Source of the DNA: JAOUEA01 sp963762075
Lineage (GTDB): Bacteria > Actinomycetota > UBA4738 > HRBIN12
NCBI GenBank assembly: GCA_963762075.1
Contig: CAVXJC010000001.1
Coordinates: 186,001-250,000 of the forward strand
DNA: 64,000 bases
Reading direction: 5' to 3'
The translations under genes were made by a program, and so were the position numbers. Positions 39,833 to 48,487 of this stretch are shown in pieces. The notes under the pieces were generated by a model, which worked only from the letters and a program-made list of their open reading frames with translations, ran no database searches and was not told the origin of the DNA. How positions within the stretch are numbered: the first letter of the stretch is position 1; every line of letters begins with the position of its first letter.

Positions 39833-41031
39833 CCGTCGCGACGCTTCCCGTCCAGCAAGCAGAGCTGGGAGCGCTCGCCCGTTGCGCCGGTGATGTCGCT
39901 CGCTTCCTGACCGATGCATGGGGGCAGCGGGCGAGCGTGCAGCGTGGCGCGCCACCGCGTGCCTTCGAAGATCTGCTCACACTCGACGATGTCGATCGCT
40001 TCCTGACGACGAGCGCGCTGCGAACGCCATTCTTCCGTCTCGTACAGGCGGGAGAGCGCATCGCAGAGTCGACGTACACGCGATCGGGGCGGGCGGGGTC
40101 GCGAGACGTCGCCGGCATCGTGGATCCCGCAGCCGTCGCAACGCTGTTCGAGAGCGGTGCCACGATCGTGCTCCAGGGCCTTCACCGCTGGGTAGAGCCG
40201 ATGACGCGATTCAACCGGAGCCTCGAGCTCGAGCTCGGTCACGCGTGCCAGGTGAACGCCTACATCACGCCCGCGGGGTCGCAGGGCCTGGAGCTGCACC
40301 ACGACTCGCACGACGTGTTCGTGCTGCAGGCGTTCGGGCGCAAGCGATGGGAGGTGCACGCGGCCCCGCGCGAGATCGATCGAGCGCCCCTCGACGTCGA
40401 GCTGGAGCCCGGCGACACGATCTACATGCCCGCCGGAACTCCGCACGCGGCCTCGGCGCAGCAGACCGTCTCGGGTCATCTCACGATCGGCGTGCATGTG
40501 ACGAGCTGGCGCGACGTGCTCACGGGCGCGTGGGGAGCAGGCGCCGGCGATCCGTCGCTGGACGACCCGGTGCCCGCTGGGTGGATGCGCGATCAGGCCG
40601 GCATCTCGGCCCAGCTCTCCGAGCGGATACGGGCGGCAACCGAGCGCATGCTCGCAGCCGACGCCAGCGATATCGTCGCCGATCGCGTCGACCGGTTCCT
40701 GTCGGCGAGAGCTCAGCTCCCTCGGGGTTCGATCGCCGAGCGCGCGGTGCCACTGGAGATCGACGATTCCACCGTGCTCCGGCGTCGCCCCGACTCGGTA
40801 TGTGAGATTCGCCTGCGCGATGACACGCTCGCGGTCCTCCTCGGTGATCGACGGCTTCGGCTTCCGATCTGGCTCGAGCCCGCGATGCGGCGCGTGGCCG
40901 CACTCGATGGCTTCCGGCTCGGCGAGCTCACCGACCTCATACCCGACACGGCGAGCCGAGCCGTGTTGGCGAGGAGGCTCATCCGCGAGGGACTGCTGAC
41001 GACGACGTTGCTCGGTCTCGACGCCGGGTGA
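39829..41031 (+). CDS. JmjC/cupin-type 2-oxoglutarate Fe(II) oxygenase (ribosomal-oxygenase-like)
   Basis: 400-aa JmjC-like cupin protein. The iron triad is H157-x-D159 in LHHDSHDVFVLQAFGRKRW and the distal H206 in YMPAGTPHAA. AFGRKRWEVH matches the GRRRW segment of YcfD/RoxA-type ribosomal oxygenases. A C-terminal winged-helix-like region (LGELTDLIPDTASRAVLARRLI) is also typical. The family hydroxylates protein side chains, for example Arg or His of ribosomal proteins. Its position between the repeat protein and a sucrase/ferredoxin-like gene, with GTGA overlaps on both sides, points to a dedicated partner or substrate in this operon. Confidence 0.85.
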   Translation: MTVATLPVQQAELGALARCAGDVARFLTDAWGQRASVQRGAPPRAFEDLLTLDDVDRFLTTSALRTPFFRLVQAGERIAESTYTRSGRAGSRDVAGIVDPAAVATLFESGATIVLQGLHRWVEPMTRFNRSLELELGHACQVNAYITPAGSQGLELHHDSHDVFVLQAFGRKRWEVHAAPREIDRAPLDVELEPGDTIYMPAGTPHAASAQQTVSGHLTIGVHVTSWRDVLTGAWGAGAGDPSLDDPVPAGWMRDQAGISAQLSERIRAATERMLAADASDIVADRVDRFLSARAQLPRGSIAERAVPLEIDDSTVLRRRPDSVCEIRLRDDTLAVLLGDRRLRLPIWLEPAMRRVAALDGFRLGELTDLIPDTASRAVLARRLIREGLLTTTLLGLDAG

Positions 41032-41948
41032 GTGCGTTCGTCGATCGCTGCTCGCTTCGGAGCGAGGCAGCCGACGAGCCGCTGGCCGGCACCGCTTCGA
41101 CGATCAGGCGCTGGTTGTTGGTCGAGCATTCGGGTCCGTGGGGCCGCGACGGCCTGATCGATGCCCGGCTCCCCGAGGGACTCGGCCTCGCGCTGCTGGC
41201 GACATCTCGACGCACAAGCGCCCGCGTGCTGCTGATCCGCCGGCCCGCTCGTGCGCGCGGCAGCGCAGGCACGGCCTGCTTCGCCGTCGACACAACGGAG
41301 CCCTGGATCGGCGCCCGAACGCTCGAGCGGGTCGGCGAGGCGGCGAAGCTCGACCCGGCCGCTCGGCAGGACTTCCCTTCGATGGTGCGTGAGCCGGTCG
41401 TGGTCGTCTGCACGCACGGCAGGCGTGATGTCTGCTGCGCCGAGCGAGGTCGTCCGCTCGCCGCCGCCGCCGCGTCGGAGCATCCCGCAGTCGTGTGGGA
41501 GAGCACGCACGTGGGCGGGGACCGGTTCGCCGCCAACCTGATCGCGTTCCCGCACGGCCTCGTCTTCGGCCGCGTGGAACCTCGGCGCGGCGCCGAGATC
41601 GTGTCCGCCTACACGCGGGGGCGCATCGTGCTCGATCTATACCGAGGCCGCACGAGCCACCCGATGCCCGTGCAAGCCGCCGAGATCGCGTTGCGCACGC
41701 ACATGAGCCTCGATCGCATCGACGAGGTGGCGTTGCTCGCCCATCATCGCTCCGGCGACGTCGCGACGGTGCGACTGGCCCTCCCCGGCGCGGTTGCCCG
41801 CGTCAGGGTGGGGCGTAGCGTGCTCGCGCCGATGCGGCTCACGTGCGCTTCGCGCGCCGACGAACCCCCCACGACCTGGGCCGTCGAGTCGATCGAGGTC
41901 GAGACGAACGGACCGCCGCCTCAGCGGCGAACGTCTTCGCCTTCCTGA
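41028..41948 (+). CDS. Sucrase/ferredoxin-like (thioredoxin-fold [2Fe-2S]) protein
   Basis: 306-aa member of the sucrase/ferredoxin-like family. Markers are VVVCTHGRRDVCCAERG, with cysteines suited to a thioredoxin-like ferredoxin site, and WESTHVGGDRFAANLIAFP. The C-terminal 80 residues form a helix-rich extension. Such proteins are thought to carry electrons, but their partners are mostly unknown. Start GTG 41028 overlaps the oxygenase stop. As a redox protein it could keep the oxygenase iron reduced. Its 3' end overlaps the convergent 68-aa gene by 28 nt. Confidence 0.82.
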   Translation: MSAFVDRCSLRSEAADEPLAGTASTIRRWLLVEHSGPWGRDGLIDARLPEGLGLALLATSRRTSARVLLIRRPARARGSAGTACFAVDTTEPWIGARTLERVGEAAKLDPAARQDFPSMVREPVVVVCTHGRRDVCCAERGRPLAAAAASEHPAVVWESTHVGGDRFAANLIAFPHGLVFGRVEPRRGAEIVSAYTRGRIVLDLYRGRTSHPMPVQAAEIALRTHMSLDRIDEVALLAHHRSGDVATVRLALPGAVARVRVGRSVLAPMRLTCASRADEPPTTWAVESIEVETNGPPPQRRTSSPS

Positions 41949-42127
41949 TCCGGAACCGGGGTCGCCTGCTCGAGCGCGTCGGCTTCCGTCGCGTCGTCGG
42001 GAACCCCATCGGGCAGCTCGATCTCATCGTCCTCGGCCGGCTCGGGCTCGACGGGCGTGGCCTGCTCGAGCGCGTCCGCTTCGGGGATCGGCTCCGCCCG
42101 CTCGTCGTCATCAGGCTGGTCGCTCAT
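41921..42127 (-). CDS. Small acidic protein with duplicated EADALEQATPV motif
   Basis: 68 aa, strongly acidic and probably disordered. An 11-residue motif EADALEQATPV occurs twice, 24 residues apart start to start, separated by a Glu/Asp/Pro linker. AGAGGAGGGAAC precedes the ATG at 42127, a very strong ribosome-binding site, which argues that this is a real gene despite its odd composition. Short actinobacterial proteins with a PEADALEQ-like motif are familiar to me, but I know of no function. It is convergent with, and overlaps, the sucrase/ferredoxin-like gene. Confidence 0.65.
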   Translation of the reverse strand: MSDQPDDDERAEPIPEADALEQATPVEPEPAEDDEIELPDGVPDDATEADALEQATPVPDQEGEDVRR

Positions 42128-42226
42128 GTTCCCTCCTCTATCGTGGTCCCCGGGGTTCGCGGTTGCGTCCCCCGTTGGTGGGGTATGCCCCGCACCATCA
42201 TCCGCTGAACATGAGGAGAGACGCAG

Positions 42227-42622
42227 ATGCGCAATCCAGGGATCGTTCCTGCTGTGATCGCCGCCGCACTCGTCGCCGGAACACTCATCGCCTGCACCGA
42301 AGCTCAGCAGAAGGAGATCGTCGACGACACGGCCGAGATCGCCGCCCGCAACGCGGCCGCCGCTGCGGGGACGGCCGCGTTCGAACAGGAAGGACTCGAG
42401 GTCTCCGACGTTCTGGAGTGCACCGCGAACTCCACCGGCGGTGCCGATGACCTCACCGTCACATGCACGGGCGTCAGCGACGACGGCAAGGAGCTCGCCC
42501 TCGAGGGATCCGTCTCGGCCAACGAGGAAGACGTCAGCGTCGACGCGATCCGGGGCTCGTTCGTCGGCACCGTCGACGGCGACGAGGTCTTCTCCGAAGA
42601 CTGTCTCGGCGACGGCTGCTAG
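42227..42622 (+). CDS. Small secreted lipoprotein, function unknown
   Basis: 131 aa. Type II signal peptide: MRNPGIVPAVIAAALVAG followed by lipobox LIAC. The mature part has an Ala-rich helix (AEIAARNAAAAAGTAAFEQ) and a small beta-rich domain with four cysteines, two near CTANSTGG and TCTG and two in the final CLGDGC, probably forming disulphides outside the cell. GAGGAGAG precedes the ATG. It may belong to a DUF4333-like group, but I am unsure. It starts the run of plus-strand genes that ends with cyanophycin synthetase. Confidence 0.7.
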   Translation: MRNPGIVPAVIAAALVAGTLIACTEAQQKEIVDDTAEIAARNAAAAAGTAAFEQEGLEVSDVLECTANSTGGADDLTVTCTGVSDDGKELALEGSVSANEEDVSVDAIRGSFVGTVDGDEVFSEDCLGDGC

Positions 42623-42640
42623 CGTTCGCGACCTCGTGCG

Positions 42641-43789
42641 ATGCGGCAGGTGACGACCCCTGAGGCGCCGGACCGGATCGTCGAGCTCCTGCGCGCGGCG
42701 CCGCTCATCGACGGCCACAACGACCTGCTGTGGGCGATGCGTGAGGCTCGCGAGGCCGATCCTCCTGAGACGCTCGACCCGTCCGGGCCCTGCCCGACGC
42801 TGCAGACCGACTTCCCACGGTTGGAAGCAGGAGGGCTCCGTGGGCAGTTCTGGTCCGTCTACGTGCCATCGGATCTGCCCGAGCACGAGGCGGCGACCCG
42901 CACCTTCGAGCAGATCGATGCTCTGTACGAGCTGGTGGCCCGACACCCCGATCATCTCGAGCTCGCGCGCACGGCCGACGACGTCGAGCGAATCGCCGCG
43001 GGTGGCAAGGTCGCGTCGATGATCGGCGTCGAGGGCGGCCACTGCATCGCGAGCTCGCTCGGTGTGTTGCGATCGCTCGCCCGGGCCGGCGCCGGGTACA
43101 TCACGCTCACCCACAACGACGACACGCCGTGGGCCGACTCGGCAACGGGGGAACATCCCCACGGAGGGCTGACCGCCTTCGGCGAGGAAGTCGTGCGCGA
43201 GCTGAACCGGCTCGGGGTGATCGTCGACCTCAGCCATGTTTCCGACGACACGATGCGCCAGGCCATCGAGGTCAGCGACGCGCCGGTCCTCTTCAGCCAC
43301 TCGTCGGCGCGCGCGATCGCCGACGTCACCCGCAACGTGCCCGATGACGTACTGGCGACGGTCGGGCGCACCGGAGGCGTCGTGATGGTGACGTTCGTGC
43401 CCGAATTCCTGACATCGGAAGGCGCGTCGGTGAACCGCGAGGGCTGGGAGCTCGCTGGTCGCTTGCGAGCCGAGCACCCCGACGACCCGTCACGGGTGAC
43501 CGCAGCCGTCGATGCATGGTTCGACGAGCACGACGTTGCCGCGGCGGTCTCCGACGTCGCCGACCATGTCGATCACGTGCGAGACATCGCCGGCATCGAG
43601 GCGATCGGGGTCGGCGGCGATTTCGACGGCGTAGGAACGATGCCTGCTGGACTTTCCGACGTCGCGGGCTACCCGGCGTTGTTCGAAGAGCTGGCGGGTC
43701 GTGGCTACGCCGACGACGAGCTCATGAAGATCGCGGGGCGGAACGCGCTACGACTGATGCGAGCCGCCGAACGCGTGGCCGCGCCGTAG
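42641..43789 (+). CDS. Membrane dipeptidase family (M19) metallopeptidase
   Basis: 382-aa dipeptidase. The first zinc motif is IDGHNDLLW (HxD). Further ligands are Glu in GVEGGHCIASSLG, His in DLSHVSD and in LFSHSSARAI, and GVGGDFDGV near the C-terminus, so the di-zinc site looks complete. No signal peptide is evident, so it should act in the cytoplasm on dipeptides. Four genes downstream lies cyanophycinase, whose products are beta-Asp-Arg dipeptides. M19 enzymes are not the known isoaspartyl dipeptidases, so a role there is speculative. Start ATG 42641. Confidence 0.9.
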   Translation: MRQVTTPEAPDRIVELLRAAPLIDGHNDLLWAMREAREADPPETLDPSGPCPTLQTDFPRLEAGGLRGQFWSVYVPSDLPEHEAATRTFEQIDALYELVARHPDHLELARTADDVERIAAGGKVASMIGVEGGHCIASSLGVLRSLARAGAGYITLTHNDDTPWADSATGEHPHGGLTAFGEEVVRELNRLGVIVDLSHVSDDTMRQAIEVSDAPVLFSHSSARAIADVTRNVPDDVLATVGRTGGVVMVTFVPEFLTSEGASVNREGWELAGRLRAEHPDDPSRVTAAVDAWFDEHDVAAAVSDVADHVDHVRDIAGIEAIGVGGDFDGVGTMPAGLSDVAGYPALFEELAGRGYADDELMKIAGRNALRLMRAAERVAAP

Positions 43790-43792
43790 GCT
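43787..43792 (+). promoter_or_regulatory. -10 box, leaderless-type promoter of thioredoxin-like gene
   Basis: TAGGCT, starting at the dipeptidase stop codon, ends 7 nt before the ATG at 43800. Confidence 0.45.
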
Positions 43793-43799
43793 TGACGCG

Positions 43800-44252
43800 A
43801 TGAGCCCATTGCAGGTCGGTGAGGACGCCCCCGAGATATCGGGTGTCGCATTCGGCGATGGGCCACGTGGTCTGTTCTTCTACAAGGTGACGTGTCCCAC
43901 CTGCCAGCTCGCGGCGCCGGTCATGCAGCATTTCGAGCGAGCCTTCCCCGGCAGGGTCGTCGGCATCGGTCAGGACCCCGCATCGATGCTCGAGCGGTTC
44001 GCCGAGGAATACGACATGGGCATCGCCTCGATCGAGGATGCGCCTCCGTACGTGATCTCCGACGCCTACGCGGTCGAGTCGGTGCCGACGCTCTGCCTCG
44101 TGGGCGATGACGGGCGCGTGATCGAGTCGGTGGGCGCGTGGGACCGCGATGGGTTCAACCGAGTGGCCGCGACGCTCGCGAGCCTCACCGGGGCCGATCC
44201 CGTCCTCGTGTCGACCGCCACTGACGGGCGTCCGCCCTTCAAGCCCGGCTGA
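43800..44252 (+). CDS. Thioredoxin-like/redoxin domain protein
   Basis: 150-aa thioredoxin-fold protein. The active site is CPTC in FFYKVTCPTCQLAAPV, followed by a cis-Pro segment VESVPTLCLVGDDG. There is no signal peptide, so it is cytoplasmic. It is closer to the AhpC/TSA-redoxin style than to classical thioredoxin (WCGPC). A dithiol reductase or peroxidase role is likely; partner unknown. Confidence 0.82.
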   Translation: MSPLQVGEDAPEISGVAFGDGPRGLFFYKVTCPTCQLAAPVMQHFERAFPGRVVGIGQDPASMLERFAEEYDMGIASIEDAPPYVISDAYAVESVPTLCLVGDDGRVIESVGAWDRDGFNRVAATLASLTGADPVLVSTATDGRPPFKPG

Positions 44253-44288
44253 GGCTCACGCAACATGCGCTCGGTCTGAGCGACGTCG

Positions 44289-44690
44289 ATGACGAGAGCG
44301 ATCGCCCGGTGGACGTTCGCGGCCGCGCTCGTGGTCGCCGGCATCGCCCATTTCGTGGCTGTCGACGCGTTCCTGGTGCTGGTGCCGTCGTGGGTTCCGT
44401 GGCCGGAGGTCATCGTGCTGGTCACCGGTGTGATGGAGGTGGCGTTCGGCGCAGCGCTCGTGGCCGCGCCGCCGGGGGAGGGGCGTCGATCGGTCGGGTG
44501 GGCGCTGGCGGCGTTCCTCGTCGTGGTGTTCGTCGGGAACATCTCGCAGGCCGTCTCGGGCGCCGACGTGTTCGGGCTCGATACCGACGTCGAGCGCTGG
44601 GGTCGGCTCGCCTTCCAGCCGTTACTCATCGCCTGGGCGCTCTGGTCGACCGACGCGATGCCTCGGTGGAAGGCCTTCCGGAGGGCGTAG
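44289..44690 (+). CDS. DoxX-like small membrane protein
   Basis: 133-aa membrane protein with four predicted spans, starting ARWTFAAALVVAGIAHFV, then PSWVPWPEVIVLVTGVMEV, which matches DoxX-like proteins (AGxxHF and P..P.....G..E). Such proteins are linked loosely to redox stress, fitting the neighbouring thioredoxin-like gene 36 nt upstream. A stable hairpin follows the stop. Confidence 0.75.
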   Translation: MTRAIARWTFAAALVVAGIAHFVAVDAFLVLVPSWVPWPEVIVLVTGVMEVAFGAALVAAPPGEGRRSVGWALAAFLVVVFVGNISQAVSGADVFGLDTDVERWGRLAFQPLLIAWALWSTDAMPRWKAFRRA

Positions 44691-44694
44691 CCTT

Positions 44695-44712
44695 CCCCCG
44701 CCGAAGCGGGGG
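44695..44712 (+). terminator. GC-rich hairpin terminator after DoxX-like gene
   Basis: CCCCCGC, loop CGAA, GCGGGGG: a perfect 7-bp stem with a tetraloop, starting 5 nt after the stop. No T tract follows. It separates the upstream run from the cyanophycin genes, which have their own -10 box. Confidence 0.5.
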
Positions 44713-44752
44713 ATGGCCGCGCTGTGATGCTCGTCACCTCCGAAGCCGGGTC

Positions 44753-44758
44753 TAGACT
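44753..44758 (+). promoter_or_regulatory. -10 box, leaderless-type promoter of cphB-cphA
   Basis: TAGACT ends 7 nt before the ATG at 44766, supporting that start for cyanophycinase over an upstream in-frame ATG. Confidence 0.55.
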
Positions 44759-44765
44759 GACTCCG

Positions 44766-45638
44766 ATGCCCGATCCCCGCCGAAGAGCGAACCTTGCCTC
44801 TGCCACAGGAGGCGCCGGTCCGATCATGTTGATCGGGGGTGCAGAGGACAAGCTGCGCGGGCGGCAGATCCTGAAACGCTTCGTCCGCTTCGCGGGTGGC
44901 GCCGAGGCACGCGTCGCCGTGATCGCCACGGCATCGGAGATCAGTGAACAGGCGCTGCAGCTCTACGAGGCGCTCTTCCTCGAGCTCGGCGTCGCGAGCG
45001 TCACCGGACTCCATCCGCAGGAGCGTGGGGAAGCAGACAGAGCCGAGGCCGCAGCGGAGTTGAGCGACGCCACGGCGGTCTTCCTCACCGGGGGCAATCA
45101 GCTCCGGCTCACGTCGATCGTGGCGGGCACCAAGCTGCATCAGGGCCTGCATCTCGCACAGGATCGAGGGGCAGTCGTCGCCGGCACGTCGGCGGGGGCG
45201 AGCGCGTTGGCCTCGCACATGATGGCGTTCGGACAGACGGGAGCCACGCCGCGCCATGGCAACGTGCAGACCGCAGCCGGGCTCGGTCTCGTCGACGGCA
45301 CGATCGTCGACCAGCATTTCGAACAGCGCACACGGCTCGGGCGCCTGCTGAGCGCGATCGCGCAGTCGCCGTCGTTGATCGGTCTGGGTCTCGACGAGGA
45401 CACGTGCGCGATCGTGCACCCCAACCGTTCGATGGAGGTGATCGGGCGGGGCTCGGTGACCGTCGTCGACGGGTCCCAGATGGAGACCGATGCCTACCGG
45501 CTGCGCGGCCGGCGTCCGATGATGGTCTCGGGTGCGCAGCTCCACTCGATTCCCTCCGGGTACCGCTTCGACCTGCGGACCCGGGCGTTGATCCATCCGG
45601 ACGGAACGCGCACGGCGGAGCGTGAGGCTTCGCAGTGA
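44766..45638 (+). CDS. cphB: Cyanophycinase
   Basis: 290-aa serine exopeptidase of the S51 family, which cleaves cyanophycin into beta-Asp-Arg dipeptides. Motifs: IMLIGGAEDKL near the N-terminus, VFLTGGNQLRL, the nucleophile in GTSAGASALASHMM, and LGLVDGTIVDQHFEQRTRLGRL with the conserved His. Length is normal for bacterial CphB. No signal peptide, so it acts on intracellular granules. Its stop overlaps the GTG of cyanophycin synthetase (GTGA at 45635-45638), so synthesis and breakdown enzymes are made from one message, an arrangement found in many cph loci. Confidence 0.93.
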   Translation: MPDPRRRANLASATGGAGPIMLIGGAEDKLRGRQILKRFVRFAGGAEARVAVIATASEISEQALQLYEALFLELGVASVTGLHPQERGEADRAEAAAELSDATAVFLTGGNQLRLTSIVAGTKLHQGLHLAQDRGAVVAGTSAGASALASHMMAFGQTGATPRHGNVQTAAGLGLVDGTIVDQHFEQRTRLGRLLSAIAQSPSLIGLGLDEDTCAIVHPNRSMEVIGRGSVTVVDGSQMETDAYRLRGRRPMMVSGAQLHSIPSGYRFDLRTRALIHPDGTRTAEREASQ

Positions 45639-48474
45639 CGACGAGCGCCGCGAAGCGCGCCAAGGCTCTCCCCGCCAAGGCTCTCCCCGCCAAGGCACTC
45701 CCCGCCAAGAAGAAGCCAGCGAAGCGCACGAAGCCGGCGTCGAAAGCTCCGCCGGCACGGCCCGACCTGCGCATCGTGCAGACGCAGGTCTTCCGCGGGC
45801 CCAACTACTTCTCCTACGAGCCCGCGATCCGGCTCGTCGTCGATCTCGGGTCGCTCGAGCATTGGCCGTCGAACGAGATCCCCGGCTTCACCGAGACGCT
45901 GCTCGACCTGCTTCCCGGCGTCGGCGAGCATTCCTGCTCGCGGGGGCATGCGGGAGGGTTCCGCGAGCGGCTCGAGGAAGGCACATGGGCCGGACACGTC
46001 GCCGAGCACATCGCCATCGAGCTGCAGCGCGAGTCGGGCGCGCAGGTGTATCGCGGAAAGACGCGCGGTACCGGCAGACCCGGCGAGTACAACGTGACCT
46101 ACGGGTACTGGGAAGAACAGGTCGGCCTCGCCGCCGGAAACCTCGCCGTACGCCTCGTCAACCACCTCGTGAAGCGCGAGCGCGGGTTCGACTTCGCCGA
46201 GGAGCTCGAGCGCTTGATCCTGCTCGCCGAGCGACGCGCGTTCGGCCCCTCGACGCAGGCGCTCGTCGACGAGGCAGAGGCGCGCGACATCCCGTTCATC
46301 CGCCTCAACGACCAGAGCTTCGTGCAGCTCGGCCAGGGCAGATATCAGCAGCGCATCAGGGCCACGATGACCTCGCTCACGTCGGCGCTCGCGGTCGACG
46401 TCGCCGGCGACAAGCAGCTCACGAGACAGCTCCTCGAGTCCGCAGGGCTTCCGGTGCCGATGGGGAGCGTCGTGCGCACCGTCGAGCAGGCCGTCGGGGC
46501 GGCCAAGCGCATCGGCTTCCCGCTGGTGGTGAAGCCACTCGACGGTAACCACGGACGGGGTGTCTCTCTCGACCTCGCGAGCGTGCGCGCGGTGCGAGGC
46601 GCCTTCTCCCGTGCGCTGAAGCAGAGCCGGGGCGGGCTCGTCGTGGTCGAAGGCATGGTGAGCGGCCGTGACTACCGGCTGCTCGTCATCGGAGGCACGA
46701 TGGTCGCGGTGGCCGAACGCGTGCCCGCCCATGTCGTCGGCGACGGCTCGTTGACGGTTCGTCAGCTCGTCGACGTCGCGAACGCAGACCCGCGCCGCGG
46801 CTTCGGCCACGAGAAGGTGCTCACACGCATCCGCATCGACGAGGTCGCCGAGGCGCTCGTTCGCTCGCAGGGATTCGAGCTCGACGACGTGCCCGATGCC
46901 GAGGTGATGGTGATGCTCGCCGCGACCGGCAACATGTCGACCGGCGGAAGTGCGATCGACCGAACATGGGAGGCTCACGAGGACAACGTGGAGATCGCAG
47001 AGGAAGCCGCGCGCGTCGTCGGTCTCGACGTGGCAGGTATCGACTTCATCGCGCCCGATATCACCGTGCCCGTGCGCGAGACAGGGGGCGCGATCGTCGA
47101 GGTGAACGCCGCGCCGGGGTTCCGCATGCACACCCACCCGACCGAGGGCGAGCCGCAGTACGTGGCGCGGCCGGTGATCGACATGCTCTTCCCCGCCGGC
47201 TCTCCGTCACGCATCCCGATCGTGGCGGTGACCGGCTCGAACGGCAAGACGACGACCGTACGCATGATCGCGCACGTCATGAAGAACATGGGCCGCAAGG
47301 TCGGCCTCACCTCGACCGACGGCATCTACATCGACGGCCGACTCACGAAGCACGTCGATGCGAGCGGTCCGCGGTCGGCGCTGACCGTGCTGCAGAACCC
47401 ACGCGTCGACTTCGCGGTGTTCGAGGTGGCGCGCGGCGGCATCTTGCGCGAGGGGCTCGGATACGGACGCAACGACGTCGCGGTCGTGCTCAACGTGACC
47501 GGCGACCACCTCGGCCTGCGTGACATCGACACGATCGAACAGCTCGCCGCGGTCAAACGCGTGATCGTCGAGGCCGTGCCACGCGACGGCTACGCGGTGC
47601 TGAATGCCGATGACGAGCTCGTGCTGGAGATGCGCAGGCACTGTCCGGGCAACGTGATCTTGTTCACGATGCACGAGGATCATGAGCTGATCGAGCGCTG
47701 GGTGCGCCGGGGACGCAAGGCCGTGGTGCTCATGCGCGATCCGAAGGGCGAGCAGATCGTGCTGCGCGACGGGCGGCGCTCGATGCCCGTCGGGTACACG
47801 CATCAGTTCCCGGCCACGTTCGATGGACGTGCTCGCATGAACGTGCAGAACCTGCTCGCGGCGGTTGCGGCGGCGCACGTCTCGGGAGCGCACCTGCACG
47901 ACATCCGTCACGGGCTCCGCACCTTCACGACCGACTTCTTCCAGGCGCCGGGACGCTTGAACCTCGTGGACCTCAAAGGGGTCACGGTGCTGCTCGACTA
48001 CGCGCACAACGCGGCCGGGCTGCAGACCGTGGGTGACTTCGTCGAGCGCATGACCGCGAGCTCGCCGCCGGCGCACCCCGGAGCGCCGTCGTGGTCGGCG
48101 AACCTGCGGGTGGCCGTCGTGGCGACCGCGGGCGATCGCCGCGACGACGACATGCGCGAGCTCGGGCGGGTCGCCGCCCGCTACTTCGACGAGGTGATCG
48201 TGCGCGAGGACGTGAACCCACGCGGGCGCGAGCGCGGCGAGACCGGATCGCTCGTGATGCAGGGCATCGACGAGGCGCGAGCCGAGGGCGCCCGCGTGGG
48301 CCACGCCGAGATCGTGACCGACGAGCTGGAAGCCTGCCGCTCCGCGCTCGACCGCAGCCGCCCCGGCGACCTCGTGGTGCTCTGCGTCGACGGGCCGCCG
48401 AGGTGTGGGACGAGATCGAGGCGCGCCGCTCGGCAGCGCGTCCGCTCGCGCTGGAGCGCTCGGCCGAGGGCTGA
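45635..48474 (+). CDS. cphA: Cyanophycin synthetase (3' frameshift)
   Basis: About 946 codons. The protein polymerises Asp and Arg into cyanophycin with ATP. Order: a basic tail of about 40 residues with three ALPAK units; the N domain (VFRGPNYFSYEP, HVAEHIAIELQ); an ATP-grasp domain with GFPLVVKPLDGNHGRGVS and IVEVNAAPGFRMH, which adds Asp; then a Mur-ligase-like domain with VTGSNGKTTT, EVARGGILREGLGY and NVTGDHLGL, which adds Arg. The frame breaks near 48395: one missing base turns VLCVDRAAEVWDEIE into another frame. Corrected, the protein ends LALERSAEG at 48474. The start GTG 45635 overlaps cphB. Confidence 0.92.
45662..45706 (+). repeat. Three 15-bp tandem repeats in cphA 5' end
   Basis: Three copies of a 15-bp unit, AAGGCTCTCCCCGCC, the third with one substitution, in frame and encoding KALPA each. 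They extend a Lys-rich N-terminal tail of cyanophycin synthetase. Confidence 0.85.
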
Positions 48475-48487
48475 GCCGACGGCGTGG

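Noticed and set aside
45494..47137. 547-codon minus-strand frame over cphA
   Set aside because: Antisense shadow; composition is His/Arg/Asp-rich with no domain, and cphA occupies the plus strand with all expected motifs.
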